A DNA stretch of 64,000 nucleotides from Pseudomonadota bacterium (GCA_029782295.1 JAKOVB010000027.1:1-64000); one strand, 5' to 3'; shown: positions 44,745 through 54,777, numbered from the stretch's first letter. The notes: generated by a model not told the origin, from the sequence alone. A program made the numbers and translations.

Positions 44745-46604
44745 TTATTTCGTTCCTGCCGCCGTGCCGTTGTCGAGCGACTCGATGCGACGTTGCGTTG
44801 CCGATATCTCGTCGGCCCAGGTGCCGTCACTGCGCACCACGGTCGGCTTGATCATGATCACCAGTTCCCGCTTGGTGGAAGACTGCCCCCCCTTGCGGAA
44901 CAGCGCCCCGGCACCGGGGACATCGCCGGCACCCGGCACGCGGGAACGGTTGTCGATATAGCTGTCGGTCATCAGGCCACCAATGACGATGATCTGTCCG
45001 TCCTTGACCTTGACGACGCTGTCGGTCTCGCTGATCTTGTTGGACGCGAACGGCAATGTCAGGTTATTGATGGTTTTCTTTTCGACCTCGGTCACTTCGC
45101 TGACCAGCGGATGCACATGCAGCGTGATGTTGTCCTCGTCATCGATCTGCGGGGTGACATCCAGCGAAATCCCGGAGAAGAACGTCGAATAAATCGGGGT
45201 CGGCTGGTTGGTGACCGTGCCCCCCGTGGTGGTGGTCGTGCTGGTATTGCTTTCAAAGCCGGTGACATATTGCTCGTCACGCCCGACCTTCAACACGGCC
45301 TTCTGGTTGTTGATGGTGGAAATGCGCGGGCTGGACAGCACATTGACCGTCCCCTGCGTCTGCAGGAAATTCAACAAGGCTGAAAAGTTATGGACCTGGA
45401 AGGCCATGCCAAGCCCGGCCGAGAACGCCGTGCCTGCCGTACCTACGAGGCCGGCACCCAGCAATGCACCCAGGCTGGGGTAGGTGACTGTACCGGACGA
45501 ATCGACCGTACCCAAACCACCGCCGGTGGTGCTGCCGCCGCTCTCGACGATCCTGGTGGTATCCGCCCCGACCGACATGGCGTGGCGATTATTATGGAAA
45601 TAGGACCAGTTGATACCCTGCTGGGCACCGGTATTCAGTTCCACGTCGATGATCTTGGCCTCCAGGATCACCTGGCGATCGATGCTGACCTGCATGGCCT
45701 GCAGCAGGTTTTCGACGGAACGCAATTCATCGGGCATGCCGCGCACGAAAATGGCACCGGTCATCTGATTGACCAGCACGCTACGCCCGTCAGCACAACC
45801 ATCACCGCCACGTTCACGGGAGCCGTATTGCGGTTCCGTCAGCGGCATCATGGCGCGCATTCCGGTGGCAACGCCCCCCACGCCAGGATTGAAACCCGTG
45901 GCTGTCACACCGGAGGCATTCTGGGTTGGAATCTTGCAATTGAGGGCCGTGCGGACGGCATCCTCGATTTCACTCCAGAAATCGGCACGCTGGCTGGAAG
46001 CCACCGAACTGGCCTGGGACTGGCTGGAAGTGCGGGATGTCGTCGTCCCGGTCGAACCGGCACCGGATTCGCCGGAAGCGCCGGAGGTCACGGCGATATC
46101 GCTACGGCCGCGACGCATCCCGACAATGTAGTTGACCTTGTAGACCTTGGACTGTAGCCCCGGCTTCAAGACATAAATCCGGGTACCCTCGACCTTGTAT
46201 TCGTATCCGTAAAGCTCGCGCAGCGATTCCAGCGCCTCCAGCACCGTCACGTCCTTGAGGTTAACCGATATGGTGCCCTTGACGTCAGGATGAATCAGCA
46301 TGCTGTAGCGGGTACCGGAAACGATGCCCATGAACACCTGATTCACCGGCGCGTCGTTGATCACAAGATCGAAACGCTGCTCAAGTTGCTTGGCGCTGGC
46401 TTTGGGAACGGCAATCCTGAGGGGTGGCAGCAATGCGCTGCTCACGGCCTCAGGGACGGCGGAGCTGCTCTGTCGTGTTTCTGCTGCCTGCTTCAGCTCG
46501 GAATTGATCTTGTTGAGCGTCGAAGTGTCCTTGGGCGGATTGACCGTCGCACAGCCGGCCAGGCCCAGGAATAGCATCAGATAACCGAATCGCATCGTTA
46601 GCAT
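44745..46604 (-). CDS. mshL: MSHA secretin MshL
   Basis: A 619-residue outer-membrane secretin through which the pilus exits. A lipoprotein signal ends at LAGC with Cys18. An STN-type N domain (MLIHPDVKGTISVNLKDV) precedes the N1 domain and a Ser/Thr/Gly-rich linker (about 185-210). The C-terminal secretin domain shows SPRISTINNQKAVLKVG and the closing QIIVIGGLMTDSYIDN. A second glycine-rich insert containing cysteines (about 245-275) lies before the secretin domain. It overlaps mshK by one base. Confidence 0.94.
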   Translation of the reverse strand: MLTMRFGYLMLFLGLAGCATVNPPKDTSTLNKINSELKQAAETRQSSSAVPEAVSSALLPPLRIAVPKASAKQLEQRFDLVINDAPVNQVFMGIVSGTRYSMLIHPDVKGTISVNLKDVTVLEALESLRELYGYEYKVEGTRIYVLKPGLQSKVYKVNYIVGMRRGRSDIAVTSGASGESGAGSTGTTTSRTSSQSQASSVASSQRADFWSEIEDAVRTALNCKIPTQNASGVTATGFNPGVGGVATGMRAMMPLTEPQYGSRERGGDGCADGRSVLVNQMTGAIFVRGMPDELRSVENLLQAMQVSIDRQVILEAKIIDVELNTGAQQGINWSYFHNNRHAMSVGADTTRIVESGGSTTGGGLGTVDSSGTVTYPSLGALLGAGLVGTAGTAFSAGLGMAFQVHNFSALLNFLQTQGTVNVLSSPRISTINNQKAVLKVGRDEQYVTGFESNTSTTTTTGGTVTNQPTPIYSTFFSGISLDVTPQIDDEDNITLHVHPLVSEVTEVEKKTINNLTLPFASNKISETDSVVKVKDGQIIVIGGLMTDSYIDNRSRVPGAGDVPGAGALFRKGGQSSTKRELVIMIKPTVVRSDGTWADEISATQRRIESLDNGTAAGTK

Positions 46605-47038
46605 TATCTCGTTTTGTCAGCGGGGGACCTGCCCACCGCCCGTTTTGTTTTCCGGACCCCGGACGCAGGCTCGCGGGGTTGAATTCGTATCTTCTTCTCG
46701 ACTGCAGGATGCATCTTCAACACCTCCACCGAACCGTCAGCATGACGCAAGGAAACATCCTGATCCGTGACCCTGACCAGTGTCGCCTCACCGAACTTTT
46801 CGCCAACGCGAAGCACCTGGCCGCTGATCACCGCCACCTTGCGCCCCGACGACATCATCACCGACTGCAGGACAGGTCCGGTGGCCACCGTACCACCCGC
46901 CACCGCAACATCGCCGGGCGATTGGGTCGGGTCTTGCATTTCCTCAGGAAATGCAAGACTTGAAAGGGGCGCGCTCATTATAACGACAAACCCGAGCAAA
47001 GCTAACGCTTGCTTACCATTGCGGCTGATATGTTTCAT
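46604..47038 (-). CDS. mshK: MSHA biogenesis protein MshK
   Basis: A 144-residue secreted protein with a signal-like hydrophobic stretch (QALALLGFVVIMSAPLSSLA). A short domain (VAVISGQVLRVGEKFGEATL) resembles the PilP/GspC homology region that contacts the secretin. A basic tail (RKTKRAVGRSPADKTR) follows. The ATG at MKHISRNG overlaps the mshJ stop as ATGA; an ATG four codons earlier is also possible. Confidence 0.8.
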   Translation of the reverse strand: MKHISRNGKQALALLGFVVIMSAPLSSLAFPEEMQDPTQSPGDVAVAGGTVATGPVLQSVMMSSGRKVAVISGQVLRVGEKFGEATLVRVTDQDVSLRHADGSVEVLKMHPAVEKKIRIQPREPASGVRKTKRAVGRSPADKTR

Positions 47039-47709
47039 AGGCTTAACCATGCCTGATCCAGGCTGAAGGTATAGATCGTCAGCGTCAAAGTCGAATTCGG
47101 ATAAGCATCCGCAACCAGTGCGGCCTTGCCCCACAGCATATGCCATGGCAGTTTTTCCAGACTGGACAGATATTGCGACAGATCGAGGTAACGCCCCCGC
47201 ACCGTAAGCTCGACGCCATGGCGATACACGGGCACATCCGATGCATTCGTCGCACCGGCGTTCTTTTCAGCCGGCTTCCCGGTAGCTGCACCAACGACCG
47301 GCAACGTTTTCAACGAGACCAGTTGCAACTGGCCGTTGCGCTTGAGGATATCTTCCAGCAACCCGGACATACGTTCAGGCGGCACCAAGCGGCTTTCCAT
47401 GGCACTGAGCCGAGCATTGGCCTGATCCAGTTTCGTGCGCAACTCCTCGAGATGCTGCCGGGTAGCCGCATCCGGATCGATAATGGGCGTGCTGTCGAGC
47501 ACCTGCAACTGAAGTTTGATCGGATGAATCTGGGCGCGATCCATCGCAATGGCCTGCTCCATTTGCCGGCTGCGCCTGGCGACAGGCTCCACCAGAACAG
47601 CGTTCATCACGGCCACGACCAGAGCCAGCAGGCCGATCAGCACCATCCAGCGCTCACGGCGGCTGAGCGCTTCGAACATGGCCATCAGTTTTGTCCAGGC
47701 CGCTTTCAC
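47035..47709 (-). CDS. mshJ: MSHA biogenesis protein MshJ (PilO-like)
   Basis: A 224-residue bitopic membrane protein with a membrane helix (WMVLIGLLALVVAVMNAVL) near residue 22-40, a coiled-coil segment (about 45-110), and a C-terminal ferredoxin-like domain (LTVRGRYLDLSQYLSSLEKL). This is the layout of PilO/GspM, part of the inner-membrane alignment complex. It overlaps the PilN-like gene by 4 bp. Confidence 0.86.
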   Translation of the reverse strand: MKAAWTKLMAMFEALSRRERWMVLIGLLALVVAVMNAVLVEPVARRSRQMEQAIAMDRAQIHPIKLQLQVLDSTPIIDPDAATRQHLEELRTKLDQANARLSAMESRLVPPERMSGLLEDILKRNGQLQLVSLKTLPVVGAATGKPAEKNAGATNASDVPVYRHGVELTVRGRYLDLSQYLSSLEKLPWHMLWGKAALVADAYPNSTLTLTIYTFSLDQAWLSL

Positions 47710-48377
47710 GATTTTTTCTCCTGGACGAGCACAGCCTTGGGATCGACGGATTGCAAACGGAACTCCACGTAGGGCTGCGGTGGCGGCAAGGCCTTTCCGG
47801 CTGGCTTGGCTTCCGTCTGGGGCTGGGACAGGCCGGCCGTCATGCTCAGCGTAGAAAACTCCCTGCCCTTGAACAAAGGCTCCTGCCCAAGTTGCGAGAT
47901 ATATTTGGGGACCAGATCCGGCTGGAGCGAGCGGCCAGAAATCTGGATCTGATGCTCGGCTTCATCAATCGAAAAACCGGTGAGCCATAATCCCTGGGTA
48001 GTTTTGCGGGCAAATGCCTGCATGAATCCGGAAAACCCCTGCACCGCCCCGAAGCCGCCACCCTCCAGGAAGTCCAGCAGTTGCTGCCGGCTATTCAGCG
48101 ATCCTTCGGTGGTCGCCACCAGTTGCAGCAGCGCCGGGCTGGGCGGGCGCTGGGCATGACGTAGCATGGATTCATTCAGCCGCCCCTTGAGCGCCGCCAG
48201 TTCTGCATCGACAGTTCTCTGTTCGGCCATCAGTTGATTCATCCGGTAGCTGGACCATGTTGCATACGCCCCCATCAGCAGAACTGTCACGACCAGGGCG
48301 ATGAGCAGGTTACGCGCATTCAACTGATCCTTGCGCTGGATCAGTTGCGGATTGAGCAGATTGATCTGCTGACTCAT
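47706..48377 (-). CDS. mshI2: MSHA PilN-like protein (MshI2)
   Basis: A 223-residue bitopic membrane protein starting MSQQINLLNPQL, the PilN signature that binds PilM-like proteins. One helix (NLLIALVVTVLLMGAYAT) is followed by a coiled coil and a PilN-type domain (LWLTGFSIDEAEHQIQISG). It overlaps the PilM-like mshI by one base. Confidence 0.88.
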   Translation of the reverse strand: MSQQINLLNPQLIQRKDQLNARNLLIALVVTVLLMGAYATWSSYRMNQLMAEQRTVDAELAALKGRLNESMLRHAQRPPSPALLQLVATTEGSLNSRQQLLDFLEGGGFGAVQGFSGFMQAFARKTTQGLWLTGFSIDEAEHQIQISGRSLQPDLVPKYISQLGQEPLFKGREFSTLSMTAGLSQPQTEAKPAGKALPPPQPYVEFRLQSVDPKAVLVQEKKS

Positions 48378-49312
48378 CAGCCACCCTCCGTGCGCATGGC
48401 GGCACCGAGCGCAACGAACAGACGGGCCTGCAAGGCCACGTCCTCTGCTTGCGGCACTGCCGAAAGATCGAAGACATCTTCCAGCGCAAAGGTGCCCACC
48501 TGCAGATACAGATAGGATTTGAGAAATTCGAAGAACTTGTCTCGCTGCGGAAATGGCGCGATCAGCATCCGATTGACGCCGACATACGGGAACTGCCGCT
48601 CGAAATTGTCCAGCGAGCGCTGCAGGTCCAGGGCGACCCGTTCGTAGACGTGGGAGCGTCTTTCTTCGTCAGTTACCTGCAACTGCTCGACGGTGACATC
48701 GATCTGGCGCGCGTGGTACAGCTCCCCCCCGGCGGTGAATGTCAGCAGCCCTCCTTCGCGATTGAAGGACACCATAGCCAAGCCGCGACCGTCCTGCTCC
48801 AGGACTTCTGCAATATTGCGCTGCGCAAGCTCGGGAATATCGATGGCCTCGAGCCCGCAATCCGAGCGCTCCAGCAACGGATCGATGCGGGCGCGGACCG
48901 CTTCATTACGGGCTGCCACGGCATACATGAAACGCGGGCGGGCCGCATTGGAAGGATCGGAGGGGATATTCAGCACATCGACAGTCGCATTCGCAACCGG
49001 GTAATCGATCAGGTCCTTGATGCTCCAGCGAACGGCCTGCTTCAATTCCTGCGGCGGCACGTTGACGGCATCCACCTGAAACATCTGGTATTCGTTCCGC
49101 CCGAGGACCGCCACGCAATGACGCTGGTCCAGATCAAGCGATTTGCTCAAATCCTTGAGGGAAACCTCCGACTGGACATCCAGTCCGACGACGCCGCAAC
49201 GGGTCACGACCGGCTTGCCCGATTCACGACGCTCGAGCTGTGCGTAGGTGACTTCTCCGCTGCTCAATTCCAGCGAAGTCCATCCCCTTTTTTTCCGCCT
49301 CCAGAATAAGCG
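48377..49312 (-). CDS. mshI: MSHA PilM-like protein MshI
   Basis: A 311-residue cytoplasmic actin-fold protein of the PilM/MshI type, expected to bind the N terminus of the PilN-like protein. The start MRLFWRRKKRGWTSLELSSG includes the conserved nucleotide-fold beginning. The segment NVPPQELKQAVRWSIKDLI is a PilM signature. The ATG was chosen over an upstream GTG because the extension (about 21 residues) has no family match. Confidence 0.86.
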   Translation of the reverse strand, partial: RLFWRRKKRGWTSLELSSGEVTYAQLERRESGKPVVTRCGVVGLDVQSEVSLKDLSKSLDLDQRHCVAVLGRNEYQMFQVDAVNVPPQELKQAVRWSIKDLIDYPVANATVDVLNIPSDPSNAARPRFMYAVAARNEAVRARIDPLLERSDCGLEAIDIPELAQRNIAEVLEQDGRGLAMVSFNREGGLLTFTAGGELYHARQIDVTVEQLQVTDEERRSHVYERVALDLQRSLDNFERQFPYVGVNRMLIAPFPQRDKFFEFLKSYLYLQVGTFALEDVFDLSAVPQAEDVALQARLFVALGAAMRTEGG

Positions 49313-49393
49313 CATTACGTGATCGGTATTGTGTAGTTGGCCGATTATAGCAGTTCGTATATTGAAATCAGGCACGATCTTTCGGTTTGGAAA

Positions 49394-52300
49394 TCAGAAA
49401 TTCTCCCGCAGGTAAATGACCGGGGTCTTGCGCAAACCGAACGTCCCCCGGGCCACCTCGTTGGCCCCGAACCAGGGCAGGCCGGCCGTGGCATTGTTGA
49501 TCGTCACATCGACGCTGCCGTTGTTCCCCGCTCCCGGCGCTGACAGGTAGAGGCTGCCGAGCCCTGCAGTAAAAGCGCCACCGAGGGTCATCACGGTCTC
49601 ACCGGCCGACAGGTTGCCTTTGTAGTTGCCGAGGGACACCGCAGCCGCAGGAATGCTGGTACAACTGTCCGCGATGTTGGTCGTCCAGTAATCATCGGTG
49701 GGAATCGCCGCATTCCCGCCCTCCTGCCAGAACTGCGCCTCCAGCGGCATGGACAGCCGCACCAGTTCACTGCCATACCCGCTGCGCAACAACAACCTTC
49801 CCGCGCGGATCACCGTGGCCCCCTCCGTCGAGCCCGCAGAGGTCACGCCGTCGCCCCCCGCACTTTCCGTTGCGCGAACCAGAATGGTGGTCGGGACGGT
49901 CTTTGCCGTGTTGAAGGTATAAGCCGGCGTCGAGACGGTCGCCACGCCCGAGGCAAAGGCACTCGCTGCGATGCTGCCCGTCCCGCCGAATCCGCCCACG
50001 GTCGAACCGTTGCCGTCCGTCAGGGTGACTGCCTTGGCGAAGACCGAACTGCCCGCCCCATCATAATTCAGCGTCGCACTTCCGGCCGTATTCAGGGCGT
50101 TCACCCGGACGGTCAACGGTTGACCGGCGTAGGTAAACGCGCCGGCCACACATCCCGGCGTGACCGTGGTCGTAAAATGATCGGGCGTGAATCGGCCGAA
50201 GTAAGGGGTCGCCGCGGTATTGCCGAACTTGCAGCCGTATTTGCCGCCGACCAGGCTGTTGGAAAAATCGTTGGTGCAATCATTGGGCTGGTCGACCGCA
50301 GTGAAGGTGCTGTCAAAGACGCCATTCGCGGCCAGCCGGAAATAGCCCGCTTCGGTATAGGCAAAGCTGCTGCCGGTCGAGACGCCGGTCGCCGCGGTCG
50401 CGGCAGGGAATATTCCCGACAGCGCCCCGGTCGCTAACGCGCCACTGTGGGGGCTCAGCATGGCGGCGTTGATCGACGGCGTCCCGTCATAACCGGTCGC
50501 CGATGCGGTTGCGGTCAACGCAAACGCTGCGCCCGCCTTGACCGCCGGGGTCGCCGTCGTGCTGGTGCCAGTCGCATCCGCACCCGCATTGCTGGTCGCC
50601 ACAGTGATGCCGGTGGGGCGGATGGCGAAATTATCCGAGGAACAGCTCGGGGTGGTCACCGCGGAATCCCGAATCCTGACTTTGACGTTCCTGGCCGCAT
50701 TCGGATAGTTGAAGGCAAAGGTCTTCCTGTTGCCGTCAGCGGCAGTAAAGGTGTAGCTTGCCGCCGCATTCAGGCCGGCATTGTTGTCGGCACAATTCCC
50801 GCTGGCCGCCGTCGGGTCGACCAGGGTGACCTGGACCGTCCCGGTATATGCTGCCGGTACCGAGCCGGAAGGCAACGCCCGGACATCCAGCGAGAACGCC
50901 GTCCCTGAAAGCTTGGTGTAAATCGGCGTCCCGGCGGCATTGCCGACTTCCACCGCATCGAAACAATTGCTCGAGGCCACAAAGGGAAGGCTGCAACTCA
51001 AGGCACCCGAGCTGGTGTTCTTGCAGTCGCTCCCAGACCCAGGCGCGGGAGACACTGCGCTGGTCCCCAGCGTCACCGTTTGCGCCGAGGCCACCGGCAG
51101 AGTGACGGTGGTCTGCCCGCTACCGCCAGCAGCCATCGAGAAAGGCAGCGTGCCGCCGGGAGCGCCCGTCCAGGTCACGTTCCCGGTCACCTCACCAGCC
51201 GTATACAGGGTACTGCAGGTCGAATCGGCACAGGCCTTCACAGTCAGGGTTTCGGCCGCGCAGGTCAGCCCGCTGCCGTCATGCTCGACCCGGATGTGAT
51301 CCACCACAGGGCAGCTGCGCGTGGCATTGTAATCGCGCTTGATGATGGCATCCGTCGCTTCGTAGTTGTAGATACGGACTTCGTCGATCGTCCCGTTGGC
51401 GGAGTTTCCGGTTCCAGGGTTTGTGGTAAAACTACTCCGGTTGTCACCAATGTACAGGGTGCCAATCGAGGAGGACAGGGGCTGCGCTGTGCCAATCGCC
51501 GATGATTGTGCAAGCGCCCCGTTGATATAAATCCTGAGACGGTTGTTGGCCGCAACCGGGGTCAGGTTCCACGTCACGGCGACATGCTGCCAGGTATTGG
51601 CAGCAAACGAATTGTTCCCGGTATTCACCTGGAAATTGCTGTTGGCATTGTCCGTGAGGTTGAAGCTGAGCCTGCCGTTGCTCTGCTTGACCAGGTAGAA
51701 CCAGCGGTTGTTGGCCACGCTCGCGTCGAGCAACTGGCTGTCACTCCCCCCGGCATTCCAGGCCACGTTGCTGTTGTACCAGAAGGTGATGGTGCCGCTG
51801 CTGCCGATCTGGCTATCGACGTCATAGCCACTGTCGATCGCACTGATGGTCGACGTGGTCGTGTTCGAGGGAATACTGGCGCCACGGCAGATTTTGCCCC
51901 CCGCCACCGTCTGGGCCGAGCCGACCGGGGATCCGTTGGTGCCGCCGCTGGTATTGACGACCGAGCCCGCACCGCCCCATGAAGATTCCTCCATGCGCAA
52001 CTCGGACACCGGGGACGGGATATAAAAGCGGATCGCGCTGTTGTTGGCAGGAAAGCCAACGTTCGGCACATCATAATCGGTGGTGCTGACCTGCCAGCCC
52101 ACCTGGGCATTGGTGTTGCCCGGTCCCGGCGTATCCGCCCCGAACTGGTAGATGAATTCCCCGTTTTCCTGCAGGATCACCTGCAGGTCGTAGCTGCCGC
52201 TGGCCGTCGTCGTCGCCGTCCACTCCGGCACATGGTTCCAGGTCACGACGAACTGGCGGTTCGGGGAGGTCCCCAGCGTCGCATAACTGACGTAACAGGT

Positions 52301-52777
52301 CGCCCGGCTGGTACACACCGTGTTGTAGCCCGCTACTTCGCTCTTCAGCGTCGGGTCGAGGTCGTTGCCATAGATACGAATGCTGTAATTGAGGCCGGCG
52401 TTGGGGTAGGGCAACTGGGTCACCGGGCTGCCAAAACCACATGTCGTGTTGTTATTGAATTGCAGGCGGCCGTTGCTCATGATGCGCACGCTGGTGAAGT
52501 CCACCCCGCCATAGTTGAACGTGAACCCCATGGGGATATTGTCGCTGAGGGAATCGTCCAGCGTCGGGGGGGTCGAGCCGCAGCTACCGGGGTTGGTGAA
52601 CTTGTAAGGGGCCGTGTTGTAACCGACTTTCGTATGGGTGCTGGCATCGATCCAGCTGAATGTCGTCGCAGCATTGGTGTAGGTCACCGCCCCTGCCGGC
52701 AGCGCTGCAAGCAGCGAAAGCACCGCAACCAGCAGCACGCGGGCAGCAATGATGCCATGCCAAGGCCGTCTATTCAT
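49394..52777 (-). CDS. mshQ: Very large secreted MshQ-like protein (LamG + DUF6701)
   Basis: A 1127-residue exported protein with signal peptide (ARVLLVAVLSLLAALPAGA). The first 260 residues are beta-rich, with SNGRLQFNN and cysteines. A LamG/concanavalin-like domain spans about 270-490 (TITFWYNSN, WQHVAVTWN, LRIYINGALA, GTIDEVRIYN). The remaining 600 residues match the MshQ C-terminal type (DUF6701), with repeated short Ala/Thr/Gly-rich beta segments and paired cysteines (LTCAAETLTVKACADSTC). Size, secretion and position after minor pilins suggest an adhesin or pilus tip component comparable in role to PilY1; that role is inferred. A GTG 12 bp upstream is an alternative start. Confidence 0.85.
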   Translation of the reverse strand: MNRRPWHGIIAARVLLVAVLSLLAALPAGAVTYTNAATTFSWIDASTHTKVGYNTAPYKFTNPGSCGSTPPTLDDSLSDNIPMGFTFNYGGVDFTSVRIMSNGRLQFNNNTTCGFGSPVTQLPYPNAGLNYSIRIYGNDLDPTLKSEVAGYNTVCTSRATCYVSYATLGTSPNRQFVVTWNHVPEWTATTTASGSYDLQVILQENGEFIYQFGADTPGPGNTNAQVGWQVSTTDYDVPNVGFPANNSAIRFYIPSPVSELRMEESSWGGAGSVVNTSGGTNGSPVGSAQTVAGGKICRGASIPSNTTTSTISAIDSGYDVDSQIGSSGTITFWYNSNVAWNAGGSDSQLLDASVANNRWFYLVKQSNGRLSFNLTDNANSNFQVNTGNNSFAANTWQHVAVTWNLTPVAANNRLRIYINGALAQSSAIGTAQPLSSSIGTLYIGDNRSSFTTNPGTGNSANGTIDEVRIYNYEATDAIIKRDYNATRSCPVVDHIRVEHDGSGLTCAAETLTVKACADSTCSTLYTAGEVTGNVTWTGAPGGTLPFSMAAGGSGQTTVTLPVASAQTVTLGTSAVSPAPGSGSDCKNTSSGALSCSLPFVASSNCFDAVEVGNAAGTPIYTKLSGTAFSLDVRALPSGSVPAAYTGTVQVTLVDPTAASGNCADNNAGLNAAASYTFTAADGNRKTFAFNYPNAARNVKVRIRDSAVTTPSCSSDNFAIRPTGITVATSNAGADATGTSTTATPAVKAGAAFALTATASATGYDGTPSINAAMLSPHSGALATGALSGIFPAATAATGVSTGSSFAYTEAGYFRLAANGVFDSTFTAVDQPNDCTNDFSNSLVGGKYGCKFGNTAATPYFGRFTPDHFTTTVTPGCVAGAFTYAGQPLTVRVNALNTAGSATLNYDGAGSSVFAKAVTLTDGNGSTVGGFGGTGSIAASAFASGVATVSTPAYTFNTAKTVPTTILVRATESAGGDGVTSAGSTEGATVIRAGRLLLRSGYGSELVRLSMPLEAQFWQEGGNAAIPTDDYWTTNIADSCTSIPAAAVSLGNYKGNLSAGETVMTLGGAFTAGLGSLYLSAPGAGNNGSVDVTINNATAGLPWFGANEVARGTFGLRKTPVIYLRENF

Positions 52778-52803
52778 GGTGTCTGTCACCCTTCATTCCC
52801 ATC

Positions 52804-53304
52804 TTAAGGACACGCATAGTCGGGCGCTACGCCGTCCGTCGCCCGGCACTTGCTCACCGTGGCCTGCAGCTGTCTTTCGATATATCCCGGCGAGCCGATG
52901 GTACCGGTCGTCGCCGTCGATTGCAGCTCGTAGACCCGGATCGAGCGCACGTTGCCGTTTTCCTTGTAGTAATCGTTGGGGGGAGCCGCCGTCGGGTAGC
53001 GCGTACACGTTACCTTCACACTGAAGCCCTGAATGCTCATGACCGTCGAAGCCGCCGGACAATCGGGCGGCAGCATGGTCGCGGCAGTCGTATTGTCCGG
53101 ATCCAGCACCCGGTACAACCCCCACTCGATCCCGGCCCGCGCCGCCTGATAGGCCCTGGCGCCCTGAACATCCTGCGCCGAGGCCATCTGCTGCGTGGTC
53201 GAGATATTGACCACGAAAGCCCCGAGCGACGCCATCACCAATAGTATGAAGATGGCTGTGACCATCGTGAAGCCCGCTTGTCCGGTCATAAACGGTTTCT
53301 TCAT
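52804..53304 (-). CDS. mshP: MSHA biogenesis protein MshP
   Basis: A 166-residue pilin-like protein. The N-terminal segment GFTMVTAIFILLVMASLGAF is a PilX/GspK-type hydrophobic helix with variant cleavage motif (no Glu5). Four cysteines lie in the C-terminal part (CPAAS, CTRYP, CRATD, YACP). It overlaps mshO by 4 bp and precedes mshQ, consistent with a tip-associated minor subunit. Confidence 0.86.
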   Translation of the reverse strand: MKKPFMTGQAGFTMVTAIFILLVMASLGAFVVNISTTQQMASAQDVQGARAYQAARAGIEWGLYRVLDPDNTTAATMLPPDCPAASTVMSIQGFSVKVTCTRYPTAAPPNDYYKENGNVRSIRVYELQSTATTGTIGSPGYIERQLQATVSKCRATDGVAPDYACP

Positions 53305-54128
53305 GGCGTATTCCCGACGTTGACCTGCTGCAGCAGGTTGACCGTTTCACCCTGCTCGGTAATCGCCAGACGGATCGTCGCCAGGCCGTTTCGCTCCTGA
53401 GCGCCGCTGGCATAGCTGATGGAACAGGCGGTCACGTTGGTCGCCAATACCGCAGCCGTGGCGGTATTCAGCGGCGCCGCAGACATACTGACCGGTTGCG
53501 CGGCCTGGATCGCATAACCGGAATAGCGCATCAGCCGGGCGTTGGCCAGATCACACACATAGCTGACCGATGTGGATACTACCTGGAAACGGTTGCCGGG
53601 CGACATCAGCGGGAACTGCACGCCAGCGGCGAAGGTGATCTTGTTGACGCTGCCGGAGGCATTCGTCGCGTGATAGTTGGCCGGGCTCGACGTCATGTCA
53701 TACACGCTCGCCCCAGTCTGGCCGAGGTTATAGATCACGACCAGGTTGCCGTTGCTCACCGTCACGGGCGGGCCCAGCACGTCAAAACTGCTGTCCGCGG
53801 CCGTGAAATCCAGCGGATCGTCGGTCGTGGCAGTTCCTTTTTCCGTCCGGTAGCGCCCGGCCGCCGTGATGGGCACGAACTCCAGGTAAACCCCGCCGCT
53901 CACCCGCACGCTATTCGGCAGCGCAGCCTGGATATCCCGCGCCATGCGCCGCAGCGCGGTATCGGCGATGTCCGTCATTTCGGCACGGCGCGCAGTATCG
54001 AAATATCCTTTCACCGGCCCCACCATGAACACGGAAATCGCGGCTGCGATAATGCCGGTGATCATGATCACCATGACCGCTTCGATCAGGGTGAACCCAG
54101 TCTGCCTGGAATGGGGAATCGTCATCAT
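53301..54128 (-). CDS. mshO: MSHA minor pilin MshO
   Basis: A 275-residue prepilin with leader ending in TG and hydrophobic helix FTLIEAVMVIMITGIIAAAI, including the conserved Glu5. The remainder is a beta-rich GspJ/PilW-like head. The start pair MMTIPHS follows GGGTG at 5 nt. It lies 13 bp after mshD. Confidence 0.88.
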   Translation of the reverse strand: MMTIPHSRQTGFTLIEAVMVIMITGIIAAAISVFMVGPVKGYFDTARRAEMTDIADTALRRMARDIQAALPNSVRVSGGVYLEFVPITAAGRYRTEKGTATTDDPLDFTAADSSFDVLGPPVTVSNGNLVVIYNLGQTGASVYDMTSSPANYHATNASGSVNKITFAAGVQFPLMSPGNRFQVVSTSVSYVCDLANARLMRYSGYAIQAAQPVSMSAAPLNTATAAVLATNVTACSISYASGAQERNGLATIRLAITEQGETVNLLQQVNVGNTP

Positions 54129-54141
54129 TTCATCACCCATG

Positions 54142-54777
54142 TCAAAGATTCGGCGCATATCGGAAACGGTAACCGGTCAGGGTGACGCTCTCGCTGCCGG
54201 AAGACACGGTGACATCGATCTTGAGAACGGCATCGTTATCGGTCACGCCCGTGAACGACGTCCCCGCGCGGCTGATGGCCACGCTGGCGGTATAGCCGCT
54301 GATGGCGTAACTGTTGGTAATATCTGCGACATTGGTTTGGGAGAATCCGGCGTAATCGGCCACATGATCGAAAGGATCGGTGGCACTGTAACGGGTCTCC
54401 ACCGTGGCCGCCGGATAATTCAACGGGCCCAGGGCGCCTCCATTCTGGTCCTCGGAGGCTGCCGCGCCGCCGGTACACAGGTTGGTCTTCTGCTGGTTGG
54501 CCGGCAGCGTCGGGTCGTTCGGGGTAGAGACCTTGGGATCGTTCGGGTCACAGTAAGTGAACGGCTGCTGCTCGATTTCCAGCAGCAGAGATTCCGCGAT
54601 TGCCAGCGCCTGCTTGCGTACCATGGGGTCGGCACTGCCGCGCACCGCGGTATTCAGCACCATGATCACCCCCACCAGCGCGATGCTGACGACGAGAATG
54701 AACATGACCAGTTCAATCAGGGTCAGGCCGCCTTCACGGGCCGGCGTTGCGGGCAGTTTTCGTCCCGAGCTAGTCAT
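54142..54777 (-). CDS. mshD: MSHA minor pilin MshD
   Basis: A 211-residue prepilin with a leader ending REGG and helix LTLIELVMFILVVSIALVGV. The +1 residue is Leu instead of Phe. A GspI/PilV-like head follows, with a cysteine pair (YCDPND, LCTGG). The ATG at MTSSGRK overlaps the end of mshC (ATGACTAG), and a GGG lies 8 nt upstream. A longer in-frame extension is within mshC and is rejected. Confidence 0.86.
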   Translation of the reverse strand: MTSSGRKLPATPAREGGLTLIELVMFILVVSIALVGVIMVLNTAVRGSADPMVRKQALAIAESLLLEIEQQPFTYCDPNDPKVSTPNDPTLPANQQKTNLCTGGAAASEDQNGGALGPLNYPAATVETRYSATDPFDHVADYAGFSQTNVADITNSYAISGYTASVAISRAGTSFTGVTDNDAVLKIDVTVSSGSESVTLTGYRFRYAPNL

